This document shows, one piece after another, positions 1 through 7,673 of a stretch of DNA of 64,000 bases (its first letter is position 1; each line of letters starts with the position of its first letter). Made by a program: the position numbers and the translations under genes. The DNA is from JACRBR01 sp964371355 (GTDB lineage Bacteria > Chloroflexota > Dehalococcoidia > DSTF01 > JACRBR01), in assembly GCA_964371355.1 (NCBI GenBank), contig CAYJMG010000006.1, forward strand, positions 62,001 through 126,000, written 5' to 3'. The notes beneath the pieces were generated by a model. It had not been told where the DNA came from. It saw only the letters and a program-made list of their open reading frames with translations, and searched no databases.

Positions 1-639
1 GAGCTGTCCGCGTTCGACTTCCTGGCGATGCTGCACGGGGCGCTGGGGATGCGATACCTGCTCATGGGCCCCGACAACGCGTTTGGCCGCGGCCGTGAGG
101 GCACCCCTGCGCGCGTAGCCGAGATCGGGGAGGAGCTGGGATTCGAGCTGGAGGTGCTCGATGAGCCGCTCGACACCGACGGCGGACGCGTGAGCGCGAC
201 CGCGATCCGGCACGCGATCCAGGCGGGGGAGATGGAGGAAGCGGCGCGGCTGCTGGGGCGGCCGTTCTCCCTGCGGGGCCCCGTGGTGCGCGGCGCCGAA
301 CGCGGGCGGGTCATCGGCTTCCCGACCGCCAACATGGCGATTACGCCGGACCGCGTGTTCCCGGCGTTCGGGGTCTACGTCACGCGCGCGCACATCGGAG
401 GCCGTACCTATATGGGCGCGACCAACGTCGGTATCAAGCCGACCTTCGACGAGGAGCGCCCGAACGTCGAGACGTACGTGCTGGACTTCAAGGAGGAACT
501 GTACGGCCACGAGCTGCGTATCGAGCTGCTGCACAGGCTGCGCGGCGAGAAGAAGTTCAGTGGCGTCGAGGCGCTGACCGCGGCCATCCAGACGGACGTG
601 AACGCCGTGCGGTCGTACTTCGCGCAGCGCGGCGCGTGA
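1..639 (+). CDS. ribF: Bifunctional riboflavin kinase/FAD synthetase, C-terminal part (5' end outside window)
   Basis: The frame is open from the first base, so the start lies upstream; 212 residues are visible. The first ~70 residues are the end of the FAD synthetase (nucleotidyltransferase) domain, with LLMGPDNAFGRGREGTP and the SATAIRHAI version of the family SSTRIR motif. From about residue 85 comes the riboflavin kinase domain, with RGRVIGFPTANM and a following GVYV strand. Families of this kind phosphorylate riboflavin to FMN and then adenylate it to FAD in the cytoplasm. The stop is followed by a short gap and an oppositely oriented gene. Identification is firm; only the N-terminal FMN adenylyltransferase half is missing. 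Confidence 0.95.
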   Translation, partial: ELSAFDFLAMLHGALGMRYLLMGPDNAFGRGREGTPARVAEIGEELGFELEVLDEPLDTDGGRVSATAIRHAIQAGEMEEAARLLGRPFSLRGPVVRGAERGRVIGFPTANMAITPDRVFPAFGVYVTRAHIGGRTYMGATNVGIKPTFDEERPNVETYVLDFKEELYGHELRIELLHRLRGEKKFSGVEALTAAIQTDVNAVRSYFAQRGA

Positions 640-761
640 CCCTGTCCGGAGGGCCGCTGCCAGGAGTTAGGTCGCGAAAGTCCCGGCGGCAGTCGTATTT
701 CGGCGCTCCGGCGGCGATGTGTCCGCCGGCACCTCACCCGGAAGGCCCGCACATACCGGGC

Positions 762-971
762 TTACTTCAGCGAGTAGCGCGCGAGTGGTGAGATGCGCGA
801 AGCGACGGCCGTGGCGATGCGAGCGGGCCGCTTGCCCGCGGGCAGCATCGCGACCACTGCCCACGGCAGCAGGCGAATGACCGTGCGCGCGATCGAGCGC
901 GGCGTCGCGCGGAAGGTCAGCGTGTAGTCGAGCGGCAGCTCGAACGTCTTTTCGAGGATCGGCTCAGGCAC
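762..971 (-). CDS. Small hypothetical protein
   Basis: A 69-codon frame with a GTG start. The reading frame stays open upstream of the GTG with sensible residues (DLDCCYYAR) and runs into the end of the next gene, so the true start may be further upstream and overlapping. I do not recognise the family. The visible part holds one moderately hydrophobic stretch (TVIRLLPWAVVAMLP) between basic segments. It lies 46 bp downstream of the beta-propeller lipoprotein on the same strand. It could be a spurious frame; the coding potential looks only fair. Confidence 0.35.
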   Translation of the reverse strand: MPEPILEKTFELPLDYTLTFRATPRSIARTVIRLLPWAVVAMLPAGKRPARIATAVASRISPLARYSLK

Positions 972-1017
972 GCGGGCATAGTAGCAGCAGTCGAGGTCGC
1001 GATCCCACTGCTGGACC

Positions 1018-2073
1018 TTACGGCGCCGTGCGGATCACGATCAGCTTGTCGACCGCCGATTCGGCACCCCACACCTCGCCCGGACGCCCGTGCAACTGGC
1101 GGACGCTCGCGCCCTCCGACGGCAGAAGGTGCGAGGTGAACACCTCGGAGGCGGGATCGAAGCTGACAATCGCGTTCGCGCCGAAGTCAGTCAGCCAAAC
1201 TACGTCCCGGTCGTCGACGTAGACCGCGTACGCCTGCGGGCTGTCGCCCGGGAGCTTCCACTCCCTCCACGATCCGCTGGCCGGGTCGAGCACGGCGACC
1301 TGCCCGGCGTTCCACTCGCTGACCCAGATCCGGCTCCGTGAATCGGACCACACGCGCCGTGCGCCCTGCCCCGCCGTCGGCGGCTCGATCACGGTCGCTT
1401 CGAACGTCTCCGGGTCGACGAACGCGATGTGACTGCCGCCGAGCGATGCGTAATACACGCCGCCGGCCGTGCTGGTGATGCCGTAGGGCCCGCGCCCGCG
1501 TGGCGCATCGAACACGCCAATCTCACCCGTACCGGGGTCAAGGCGGCCGTACACGCCGGACTGCCCGGTGAACCAGAGGATCCCGGCGCTGTCAAAGGCG
1601 GCGGTGTTGAGGTTGGCCCCCGGGCGATCATCCGGAAGCGAGAAGACGCGAACCTCATCGGTCGCCGGATCGACGCGCACGATCGCGTTCCGCCCGCCAT
1701 CCGTGATCCACGGGCCGCCGTCCGGCCCGAGGATCACACCGTGCGGGGCCGAGCCCTCGCCCAGCGCGACCTCCTCGACCGCACCGGTGATTGGATCGAG
1801 ATGGCCGAGCTTGCCGGTGGCCTGCGCCGTGTACCACACACCGCCATCGGCGGCCGGCGCGACATCGTGCGGGTGGGATCCCACCGGGACCGCGTACTCC
1901 TGCACCTGCGGCGCCGCCGGCTCGCCATCGGGGCTGACCGCCGGAGAAGGCGCAGGCGTGGCTGCCGTGACCGAGGGCGATGCGGAGGGCGGCGGGTTCC
2001 CGTCGCCATCGTCCGTGCAGGCGGCGGCCGACAGGACCAGTGAGAACACGAGCGAAGTGGCGAGCGGACGCAT
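1018..2073 (-). CDS. Secreted lipoprotein with Vgb/NHL-type beta-propeller (streptogramin-lyase-like)
   Basis: A 351-residue protein starting at the ATG at 2073, which has a GGAGG six bases upstream; a longer frame from 2124 has no such site. The N-terminus is a lipoprotein signal peptide (MRPLATSLVFSLVLSAAAC) with the lipobox ending at Cys19, then a Pro/Ser/Ala-rich linker. The rest consists of about six repeats of the type GGVWYT..., DPATGE..., GxLWFT, typical of Vgb/SMP-30-like propellers. True virginiamycin B lyase opens streptogramins, but many environmental homologues are merely binding or sensing propellers. A lipid-anchored extracellular role is likely; lyase activity is not established. 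Confidence 0.75.
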   Translation of the reverse strand: MRPLATSLVFSLVLSAAACTDDGDGNPPPSASPSVTAATPAPSPAVSPDGEPAAPQVQEYAVPVGSHPHDVAPAADGGVWYTAQATGKLGHLDPITGAVEEVALGEGSAPHGVILGPDGGPWITDGGRNAIVRVDPATDEVRVFSLPDDRPGANLNTAAFDSAGILWFTGQSGVYGRLDPGTGEIGVFDAPRGRGPYGITSTAGGVYYASLGGSHIAFVDPETFEATVIEPPTAGQGARRVWSDSRSRIWVSEWNAGQVAVLDPASGSWREWKLPGDSPQAYAVYVDDRDVVWLTDFGANAIVSFDPASEVFTSHLLPSEGASVRQLHGRPGEVWGAESAVDKLIVIRTAP

Positions 2074-2152
2074 GGAACCTCCGCGCGGGCAGGGCGCTGT
2101 CATGGTATACGCGTCATGCGCCACGCTAGATGGCCGCGCAGGCGGCGCAGGC

Positions 2153-2185
2153 GGCTTCAGACCGGCTTCAGGCCGGCTTCAGGCC
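2153..2185. repeat. Three tandem 11-bp repeats at the fabF 3' end
   Basis: Three back-to-back copies of GGCTTCAGRCC (2153-2163, 2164-2174, 2175-2185). The last copy contains the fabF stop codon. Each unit is partly self-complementary, so the transcript could fold, but there is no U-tract to make it a convincing terminator. Confidence 0.6.
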
Positions 2186-3471
2186 TCGTATCGCTGAAAA
2201 AGCACGCAGGCGTTGTGGCCGCCCAGCCCCACGGAGTTCGAGAGCGATACACGTACGTCGGCCTGACGGGCCTCGTTTGGCACGTAGTCCAGATCGCAGT
2301 CTGGATCCGGCACCTCGTAGTTCAGCGTCGGAGGGATGGTGCCCGTACGAACCACCTGGATGGCCGCGATGGCCTCCAGCGCACCGGCGCCGCCCATCAG
2401 GTGGCCGTGCATCGCCTTTGTCGAGCTGATGGCGAGCTTCCAAGCATGGTCGCCGAAGACGGTATGGATGGCGGCCGTCTCGGCCCGGTCGTTCAGCGCC
2501 GTGCCCGTGCCATGGGGGTTGATGTAGCCGACCTCCGACGGGTCGATGCCGGCCTTCTTGATCGCGCGTGCCATGCAGACCGCCGACCCGCGTCCCGACT
2601 CGAGCGACGCGACCATGTCGTGCGCGTCGTTCGTCGCGGCATACCCGATGACCTCGGCATAGATCTCCGCACCGCGCGCGTTCGCGCTGTCCAGCGACTC
2701 GATCACCAGCGCGGCGGCACCCTGCCCGACTACGAAGCCGTCGCGCCGTTTGTCGAACGGCTTGCAGGCGCGATCGGGATGTTCGTTGTCCGCGGCGAGC
2801 GCGCGGAGCGCGTGGAAGGAGGCGAGCAGCACCGGCAGCAGCGGGTTGTCGGTGCCGCCGGCGATCACCGCTTCGGCATCACCCCGGCGGACGGTCTCCC
2901 ACGACTCACCGATCGCGCCGGTGCCCGTCGAGCACGCGGAGGCGATGCAGAAGTTGGGGCCGGTGGCGCCGGTCGCGATGGCGACGTGGCCGGACGCAGC
3001 GTCGGGCAGCATATTGCTGAGCATGAACGGATTGACCCGCCGGTAGCCGCCCTTCAGGAACGTGTCGTACCCCCGAAGCAGCGTTCCATACCCGCCGCCC
3101 GCCGACCCCATGATTACCCCAACGTCGTCGCGGTTCGTGTCATCGATGATGAGGCCAGAGTCCGCGAGCGCCTCGAGAGAGGCGACCACGGCGAACTGGC
3201 CGTTCTCGTCCATCCGCCGCAGGTCTTTGGTGGGAATGACCTCCTCGGGACGGAAGTTGCGCACCTCACCGCCGATCTGCACCTCGAACGGCGACGGGTC
3301 GAACTGCGTGAGGCGGGCGATGCCGCTGCGGCCGTCGACCATGGCCTGCCAGGCGTCGCGCCAGTTGTTACCGAGAGGACACACCGTGCCCATGCCCGTC
3401 ACGACGACCCGGCGATTGGGGAGCGTTTCAGGCCTGGCCACGGGCAACCTGTGTGCGATCCTCGCGGACAT
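2179..3471 (-). CDS. fabF: Beta-ketoacyl-ACP synthase II (KAS II)
   Basis: A 430-residue condensing enzyme of fatty acid synthesis that extends acyl-ACP with malonyl-ACP. The decarboxylating Claisen triad is visible: Cys180 in ASACSTGTG, His320 in NPHGTGTALND, His357 in MHGHLMGGAG, plus Lys352 in SSTK. The domain begins at RRVVVTGMGTV near residue 20. The ATG at 3471 overlaps fabD by 44 bases. A GTG at 3441, which gives MARPETLPNRRVV and leaves an AGG upstream, is a credible alternative start and fits the usual family N-terminus better. It is co-directional with fabD and almost certainly co-transcribed. Confidence 0.95.
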   Translation of the reverse strand: MSARIAHRLPVARPETLPNRRVVVTGMGTVCPLGNNWRDAWQAMVDGRSGIARLTQFDPSPFEVQIGGEVRNFRPEEVIPTKDLRRMDENGQFAVVASLEALADSGLIIDDTNRDDVGVIMGSAGGGYGTLLRGYDTFLKGGYRRVNPFMLSNMLPDAASGHVAIATGATGPNFCIASACSTGTGAIGESWETVRRGDAEAVIAGGTDNPLLPVLLASFHALRALAADNEHPDRACKPFDKRRDGFVVGQGAAALVIESLDSANARGAEIYAEVIGYAATNDAHDMVASLESGRGSAVCMARAIKKAGIDPSEVGYINPHGTGTALNDRAETAAIHTVFGDHAWKLAISSTKAMHGHLMGGAGALEAIAAIQVVRTGTIPPTLNYEVPDPDCDLDYVPNEARQADVRVSLSNSVGLGGHNACVLFQRYEA

Positions 3472-4483
3472 CGTCCGCCGGGTTCTCGATCGTGTGGACG
3501 TCGCGCGGCGGCAAGAGCGGGGCGAGATCGGCCCACTGGGAGTCGTCGAAGATATCGATCATCCTGGCGTCGCGGTCCAGCCGCTTGGTGAGGTTACTGA
3601 GCACGTGCCCGGGGCCGACCTCGAAGAACGCCGAAGCGCCGCCCTTGCGCATCTCGAGGAACGCGCGCATCCAGTTAATGGCGCCTGTCATCTGGTCCGA
3701 CAACTCCTGGCGCACCTCGTCGGCTGTAGTCAGCGCCTTGCCGGTGAGGCTGGAGACGAGCGGGAACTTCGGGTCGCGGAACTCGATGGCGTCGATGCGC
3801 TTGCGCAGCTCCTCGCGCGCCTCGGCCATCTTCGGGAAGTGCCCAGGGACGGAGATGGGGAGCTGGACGACGCGACCTCGTTCCTTCATCGCCTCAACGG
3901 CGCGGGCCAACGCGGCGAGCGTGCCCGAAATCACCGTTTGGCCGGGCGCGTTCACTGCGGCGACGCCGACGTCACCGTCGGGCGAGATCTCCCGCAGGAC
4001 GCCACGCACGTCGTCATCCGAAGGACCGATCACGCTGGCCATGCCGCCGGGCCGCTTCTTCGACCACTTGGTCATGATGCGGCCGCGCTCGCGGACCAGC
4101 TTGAGCGCGTCGTGAAACGAGATGGCATCCGCGGCGGCAGCGGCCGAAAACTGGCCGAAGCTGTGACCCGAGCCGTGCGAGGGGCGGAGCTGGCGTCCGA
4201 ACTCCTCCGCGCGCTCTCGCAGATACGTCAGGTAGGCCCAGCTCACGGCGAGGATGGCAGGCTGGGTGGTCGTGGTCTTCGCCAGAGCCTTCTCCGAGCC
4301 GTCCATGACGAGCTTCGTCACGTCGAAACCCAGCACGTCGCTGGCCTCCTCGAACACCTGGCGGGCGCGCGGCGAAGCACCGGCGACGCGACGGCCCATG
4401 CCGGCGTGCTGGGAGCCCTGGCCGGGAAAGATGAGCGCGAGCCGGGAGGGTGGCTGCTGGAGGGTGGGGGGCGTCTGTTCCAT
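3428..4483 (-). CDS. fabD: Malonyl-CoA:ACP transacylase
   Basis: A 351-residue enzyme that loads malonyl groups onto acyl carrier protein. It has the N-terminal FPGQGSQHAGMG motif, the nucleophile Ser108 in GHSFGQ (usually GHSLGE) and the partner His215 in SVPGHFPKM. The Gln after GHSFG and the run of five alanines that follows are slight departures from the common family text. It heads the minus-strand fabD-fabF pair. A TATGAT -10-like box on the minus strand at 4519-4514 lies about 30 nt ahead of the ATG. The 20-odd N-terminal residues before the domain are Gln/Pro-rich. Confidence 0.93.
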   Translation of the reverse strand: MEQTPPTLQQPPSRLALIFPGQGSQHAGMGRRVAGASPRARQVFEEASDVLGFDVTKLVMDGSEKALAKTTTTQPAILAVSWAYLTYLRERAEEFGRQLRPSHGSGHSFGQFSAAAAADAISFHDALKLVRERGRIMTKWSKKRPGGMASVIGPSDDDVRGVLREISPDGDVGVAAVNAPGQTVISGTLAALARAVEAMKERGRVVQLPISVPGHFPKMAEAREELRKRIDAIEFRDPKFPLVSSLTGKALTTADEVRQELSDQMTGAINWMRAFLEMRKGGASAFFEVGPGHVLSNLTKRLDRDARMIDIFDDSQWADLAPLLPPRDVHTIENPADDVREDRTQVARGQA

Positions 4484-4513
4484 GCGGGTGTGCGTCGCTT
4501 CCTTCGCTTCCCG

Positions 4514-4519
4514 ATCATA
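4514..4519 (-). promoter_or_regulatory. Candidate -10 box for fabD
   Basis: TATGAT on the minus strand, 30 nt upstream of the fabD ATG in the gap shared with argF. No clear -35 box is visible. Confidence 0.35.
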
Positions 4520-4601
4520 TCACAGTCCCGGGGGCGCGCCCCGCGGGTGACGAATGTCGCATTTCGCGTGCCGGATGTCAACCTGCGTCCAATCCTGCCG
4601 T

Positions 4602-4607
4602 TATACT
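4602..4607 (+). promoter_or_regulatory. Candidate -10 box for the argF-cdaA-cdaR-der run
   Basis: TATACT, 73 nt upstream of the argF GTG, in the divergent gap with fabD. No recognisable -35 element accompanies it. Confidence 0.4.
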
Positions 4608-4680
4608 CAGGACTACGATCATCTTGCGGGCAGCCACCTTCGGCGCCCATGATGGGAGCCCGCACTCCAGCGAGGACACC

Positions 4681-5607
4681 GTGCGCGGCCGCGACCTTCT
4701 TTCTATCTCGGAACTGACGTCCGACGAGCTGGATCTGATCCTGCGGACGGCGCTGAGCCTCAAGCGCGACGGCGGTGGCCACGACCTGCTGCGCGGCAAG
4801 ACACTGGCACTCCTCTTCGAGAAGCCCTCCCTGCGGACACGCGTCAGTTTCGACGTGGCGATGCAGATGCTGGGCGGCCACGCGATCTACCTGAACCAGG
4901 CGGAGGTGGGGCTGGGCCAACGCGAGCCCGTCGCCGACGTGGCGCGGGTGCTTAGCAGGTACGTGGACGTGATCGCGGCGCGCACCTACGCGCACGAGAC
5001 GCTCCTGGACCTGGCGCGGCACGCCGACGTGCCGGTGATCAACGCGCTCTCCGACGAGGAGCACCCCTGCCAGGCCCTGGCCGACCTGCTGACCATCCGC
5101 GAGCGGTACGACACCTTGCGAGGCGTACGGTTGAGCTTCGTCGGGGACGGGTTCAACGTCGCGCAGTCGCTCGCCGAGGCCGCGGCCCTGGCGGGCATGC
5201 AGTTCACGATGGCCTCGCCCGGCGGCTACAGCCTGCCGGAGGCCACACGCCGCATCGTGACGGAGATTGCCGAACGCAGTGGGGGCCGCGCCGAGTTCTA
5301 CGAGTCGCCAGCGGAGGCCGTGCGGGACGCCGACGTGGTGTACACCGACGTCTGGGCCAGCATGGGACAGGAGGACAGCTACGCACAGCGCAAGGAGGCG
5401 TTCGTCGGATTCGCGATCACGGCCGACCTGATGGCGCTGGCAAAGCCATCGGCGATCTTCATGCACGACCTGCCGGCGCATCGCGGTGAGGAGGTCATGG
5501 ACGACGTGATCGAGGGCGCGCAGTCGGTCGTGTTCGACCAGGCGGAGAACCGCTTGCACGCGCAGAAAGCCATCCTCGCACTGACGGCGGGCGATCATGC
5601 CCTGTAG
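4681..5607 (+). CDS. argF: Ornithine carbamoyltransferase with HDLP in place of HCLP
   Basis: 308 residues from a GTG with GAGGA six bases upstream; the frame is open further upstream but without ATG or a sensible domain. The carbamoyl-phosphate motif is FEKPSLRTRVSF (family STRTR), followed by HPCQALADLLTI and the ornithine-loop signature DVWASMG. Family length is about 305-315. It makes citrulline from ornithine in arginine synthesis. The normally near-invariant HCLP motif reads MHDLPAHRGEE, with Asp263 where Cys is expected. The SMG loop argues for ornithine rather than aspartate or acetylornithine as substrate. It is the first gene of a run with cdaA nine bases downstream. Confidence 0.9.
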   Translation: MRGRDLLSISELTSDELDLILRTALSLKRDGGGHDLLRGKTLALLFEKPSLRTRVSFDVAMQMLGGHAIYLNQAEVGLGQREPVADVARVLSRYVDVIAARTYAHETLLDLARHADVPVINALSDEEHPCQALADLLTIRERYDTLRGVRLSFVGDGFNVAQSLAEAAALAGMQFTMASPGGYSLPEATRRIVTEIAERSGGRAEFYESPAEAVRDADVVYTDVWASMGQEDSYAQRKEAFVGFAITADLMALAKPSAIFMHDLPAHRGEEVMDDVIEGAQSVVFDQAENRLHAQKAILALTAGDHAL

Positions 5608-5616
5608 GTCGCAACC

Positions 5617-6408
5617 ATGAGCGACCTGGGCAACTTCCTGAGGGACAATTTCGAGCAGTTCGACGGAGCCGCCGCCTTCGAGGTGGCGATCATCTCGCTG
5701 CTCTTCTTCTGGATCCTGCTGCTGCTGCGCGGCACGACGGCCATGGCCGTCATCCGCGGCGCCTTCATCGTCCTTATCGCCGCCGTCATCGTCGTGCAGG
5801 CGTTCGAGCTTCCCGTGCTGGACTTCTTGATCCGCAACTCTTTCACCGGGCTCTTGATCGCGCTGCCCATCATCTTCCAGCCGGAGCTGCGTCGCGCCCT
5901 GGAGCGCCTGGGGCGGACGGGCGCGCGGGCCTTCGGCGGCACGGTGAGCAGCCACAAGACCATCGAGGCCGTCAACGTCGCGACCGTGGACATGGCGAAG
6001 AAGCACATTGGCGCGCTGATCGTCGTGGAACGCGAGACGGGACTGCAGGACTACATCGAAACCGGCATCCCTCTCGACGCCGTCCCCACGCCCGACCTCA
6101 TCGAGAGCATCTTTTATCCGAACTCGCCGCTGCACGACGGCGCCCTTGTCGTGCGTGACGACCGTGTCATAGCCGCCGGCGTGACGCTGCCGCTATCCGA
6201 GAATGCCTTCCCCGGCGAGCTGGGCACGCGCCATCGTGCGGCCCTTGGCATCAGCGAGCGCACTGACGCGGTATCCGTGGTCGTCTCCGAGGAGACCGGC
6301 CGGATCTCCGTCGCGGCGGAAGGCCAGCTCCACGGCCGGCTCGATGAAGAGCGCCTGCGGACCACGCTCGAGCGGCTGCTCGCCAGCCGCCGGAACGGGA
6401 GCGCTTGA
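5617..6408 (+). CDS. cdaA: Diadenylate cyclase, membrane CdaA type
   Basis: 263 residues. Three hydrophobic segments fill roughly residues 20-90, then comes the DisA_N catalytic domain with the DGA motif (Asp174, LHDGALVV) and the RHR motif (GTRHRAALG, near residue 205). Enzymes of this family join two ATP into c-di-AMP, a second messenger for osmotic and cell-wall control. The next gene is a YbbR-domain protein, the usual regulatory partner CdaR, and overlaps the stop codon by one base (TGATG). The ribosome site is weak, fitting translational coupling to argF nine bases upstream. Confidence 0.95.
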   Translation: MSDLGNFLRDNFEQFDGAAAFEVAIISLLFFWILLLLRGTTAMAVIRGAFIVLIAAVIVVQAFELPVLDFLIRNSFTGLLIALPIIFQPELRRALERLGRTGARAFGGTVSSHKTIEAVNVATVDMAKKHIGALIVVERETGLQDYIETGIPLDAVPTPDLIESIFYPNSPLHDGALVVRDDRVIAAGVTLPLSENAFPGELGTRHRAALGISERTDAVSVVVSEETGRISVAAEGQLHGRLDEERLRTTLERLLASRRNGSA

Positions 6409-7673
6409 TGGAGTGGCTTCGACGGCTCCCGCACGCGTTGTGGTTCTTCGGGCGGGGACTCGCCACCTCGATCGCCGGCAATATCAGCCTGGTGGTCCTG
6501 TCGGCGGCGCTCGCCCTCAGCCTCTGGCTCTTCGTGACGGACGCCGAGAATCCCACCGAGCGCCAGACCTTCAACAGCGCCGTCGAGATCGGATTCGTAA
6601 ACGTGCCGAACGGGCTCGCCGTCGCGAACGCCTCCGCGAATACTGTGCGGATCGAAATCGAAGGGCCCGAGAACGACCTCAGGAGCTTGCGGCCCGCGGA
6701 CTTCGAGGCGGAAGCCAACCTGGGCGGCTTCGAGCAGGGAAAGCAGACCGTGGCGGTCAGCGTCGTGTCGAAGAAGAGCGACGTGCGGGTCGTGAGCACC
6801 ACACCGCAGCAGATCGACGTTACGCTGGAGAACCTGCGCACGAAAGACGTGCCGGTGCGGGTTGAGCTGGTGGGTGCGCTGGAGGAAGGCTTCGCCGCGG
6901 GCGAGCGCACCGCCAGCCCCGAAACCGCGACTGTGAGCGGCCCGCAGAGCCTGGTCGAGCTGGTCGACGAGGCCGTAGCCGAAGTCGGCGTCACCGGGCG
7001 TTCGGCTGACTTCACAGAGGACCGGGTATCGCTGAGCCCGCGGGACTTGCGAGGCGGTGAGATCAGCCGCGTTGCAGTGAGCCCGGCGACGGCCAGCGTC
7101 GACGTGACCGTGGAACAAAGCGAGTTCAGCCAGCAGTTCACGGTGAGTCCGCGGATAAGCGGCAACCCCGCGGCCGGCTACAACGTCACGGGCATTACCA
7201 TCGACCCGCCGCTGGTCACCGTCACGGGCTCACTCGCCGTACTGCAGTCGATCGACCCGCTCGCCGGCATCGCGACGAGCGAGATCTCGATCAGCGACGC
7301 CCGCAGCACCGTCGTCCAGCAGGCCGACTTGCGGCTGCCGCCAGACTCGGGCGTCCTGGGATCGATCCAGGTGACTGTGACGGTTACGATCACGCCCATC
7401 CGGGGCGAGGTATCGTTCCTGGTCGTCCCCCAGGTGCGGAACGTCGGCGACGGGCTGGTCGTCACGCCCGCGGCTTCCGTCGTCGTCACGCTGGCCGGCG
7501 ATCTCCCGGCGCTGCAGGCCATCACCGCCGAGTCGATCATCGTGGTCGCCGACGCGCAGGGCCTGGGGCCGGGGCTGTACGTGCTGCCGATCCAGGTGAC
7601 GCCGCCGCTTGGCACGACCGTCGCACGCGTCGAGCCCGGCGAGCTTGGCGTGGCACTGGCGGCGCGTCCATGA
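6408..7673 (+). CDS. cdaR: YbbR-domain regulator of diadenylate cyclase
   Basis: 421 residues from the ATG at 6408 (a TTG lies three bases earlier). One N-terminal membrane anchor (about residues 25-48, ISLVVLSAALALSLWLFV) is followed by four extracytoplasmic YbbR-like beta repeats, e.g. VRIEIEGPENDLRSL and VTVTGSLAVLQSIDPL. Proteins of this family bind and modulate CdaA, and the direct overlap with cdaA supports that role here. The stop overlaps the der start (ATGA). Assignment as CdaR rests on domain type and context. Confidence 0.88.
   Translation: MEWLRRLPHALWFFGRGLATSIAGNISLVVLSAALALSLWLFVTDAENPTERQTFNSAVEIGFVNVPNGLAVANASANTVRIEIEGPENDLRSLRPADFEAEANLGGFEQGKQTVAVSVVSKKSDVRVVSTTPQQIDVTLENLRTKDVPVRVELVGALEEGFAAGERTASPETATVSGPQSLVELVDEAVAEVGVTGRSADFTEDRVSLSPRDLRGGEISRVAVSPATASVDVTVEQSEFSQQFTVSPRISGNPAAGYNVTGITIDPPLVTVTGSLAVLQSIDPLAGIATSEISISDARSTVVQQADLRLPPDSGVLGSIQVTVTVTITPIRGEVSFLVVPQVRNVGDGLVVTPAASVVVTLAGDLPALQAITAESIIVVADAQGLGPGLYVLPIQVTPPLGTTVARVEPGELGVALAARP

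Noticed and set aside
1018..2073. Functional virginiamycin B lyase
   Set aside because: The propeller resembles Vgb, but an N-terminal lipoprotein anchor and lack of resistance context make the name too specific.
4318..6135. 605-codon minus-strand frame across argF and cdaA
   Set aside because: His/Arg/Gln-rich shadow of two well-supported plus-strand genes.
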